Assembly (NCBI GenBank): GCA_963710745.1
Contig: CAVQBP010000025.1
Coordinates: 80,760 to 144,759, forward strand
DNA: 64,000 bases
DNA from: CAVQBP01 sp963710745
GTDB taxonomy: Bacteria; Bacteroidota; Ignavibacteria; Ignavibacteriales; Ignavibacteriaceae
Reading direction: 5' to 3'
The notes beneath the pieces are model-generated. The model did no database searches. It was not told where the DNA came from and saw only the letters and a list, made by a program, of their open reading frames with translations. Of this stretch, positions 63,719 to 64,000 are shown one piece after another (position 1 is the first letter of the stretch; every line of letters starts with the position of its first letter). The translations under genes and the position numbers were made by a program.

Positions 63719-64000
63719 AAGCTCTCCCTTTTCATTATCCTTATACCCTTATTTTTTCCTAATATAACCCTGTTTATTAATACAGTTTTTTATTATTCTA
63801 CGGCTACCTTTTATTATGACCCAACACGCTTCATAAAAGCCTTGCTTAACCAACTGATATTCCATAGAGAATTAAGCAAGATCTTTTTATGTTATGAATT
63901 AGGTAATTTATTCCAGGATTTACTAACCAACCTTTGTTTGTACCAAACTTCGGATTGGCAGGTAAACCTGCCTTCGTTAAAGTTTCGGCAGGTAAAATTA
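63719..64000. repeat. Right-end intergenic region with CCTGCC/GGCAGG repeat
   Basis: No gene is supported. CCTGCCTTCGTTAAAGTTT followed by CGGCAGG at 63967-63992 is a third copy of the repeat unit seen twice at 12230-12309. An imperfect GGCAGGTAAACCTGCC palindrome overlaps it. Confidence 0.6.

Overview
The window is AT-rich bacterial DNA using the standard code. Two large exported proteins end in YPNPFNP-type type IX secretion (Por) tails finishing in KLLLLK. That tail style, a K+-dependent-type membrane pyrophosphatase and the gene content suggest the Ignavibacteria/Chlorobi side of the Bacteroidota superphylum. This is inference; there is no rRNA or ribosomal-protein gene to confirm it.

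Layout. (1) 1-8.2 kb is a decayed defence island: a type IIG (Eco57I-like) restriction-modification gene wrecked by frameshifts, two cargo blocks each placed directly after a copy of that gene's 3' end, and a protease / DUF4365 nuclease-like / unknown operon. (2) 8.2-11.2 kb is gene-poor and rich in perfect inverted repeats. (3) 11.2-26.7 kb is integrative-element DNA: excisionase-like protein, tyrosine recombinase, primase-helicase with an iteron array, then about 9 kb carrying two secreted proteins (an Asp-box protein and a 2175-residue gingipain-like protease), then a second truncated primase 3' end with its own diverged iteron array. (4) 26.7-62 kb is mostly chromosomal and stress-related. 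(5) 61.6-64 kb is a second tyrosine recombinase, a tRNA-Asp 3' fragment that looks like an attachment site, and a TauE/cytochrome P450 wreck.

The most notable result is in region 4. Six copies of a fluoride riboswitch (crcB motif) lie within 30 kb (about 28.3, 37.4, 49.0, 52.3, 53.7 and 57.95 kb). They precede a metallophosphoesterase, a hydrogenase-4/complex-I-like operon, a pair of MutS-like ATPases, a DUF190 protein, a DUF6062-led group (two small proteins, a PAP2 phosphatase, an MFS transporter) and a membrane pyrophosphatase followed by enolase. Pyrophosphatase and enolase are classic fluoride targets, so the region reads as a fluoride regulon. No Fluc/CrcB or CLC-F exporter is visible here.

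The hydrogenase-like operon is itself odd. Its membrane subunits keep proton-pumping residues, but the large subunit has Phe at three of the four Ni-ligand Cys positions and the small subunit has one cysteine in total, so it cannot hold the usual N2 [4Fe-4S] cluster. It looks like a redox-silent relative of Ehr complexes, placed under fluoride control. Between the riboswitch units lie an ECF sigma / zinc-finger anti-sigma / CpxP-like module, a TumE-TumA toxin-antitoxin pair, an FmdE-like protein, a chromate-transporter family protein, an RND efflux operon of visibly higher GC, and a Phd-PIN toxin-antitoxin pair with a TGTACA operator.
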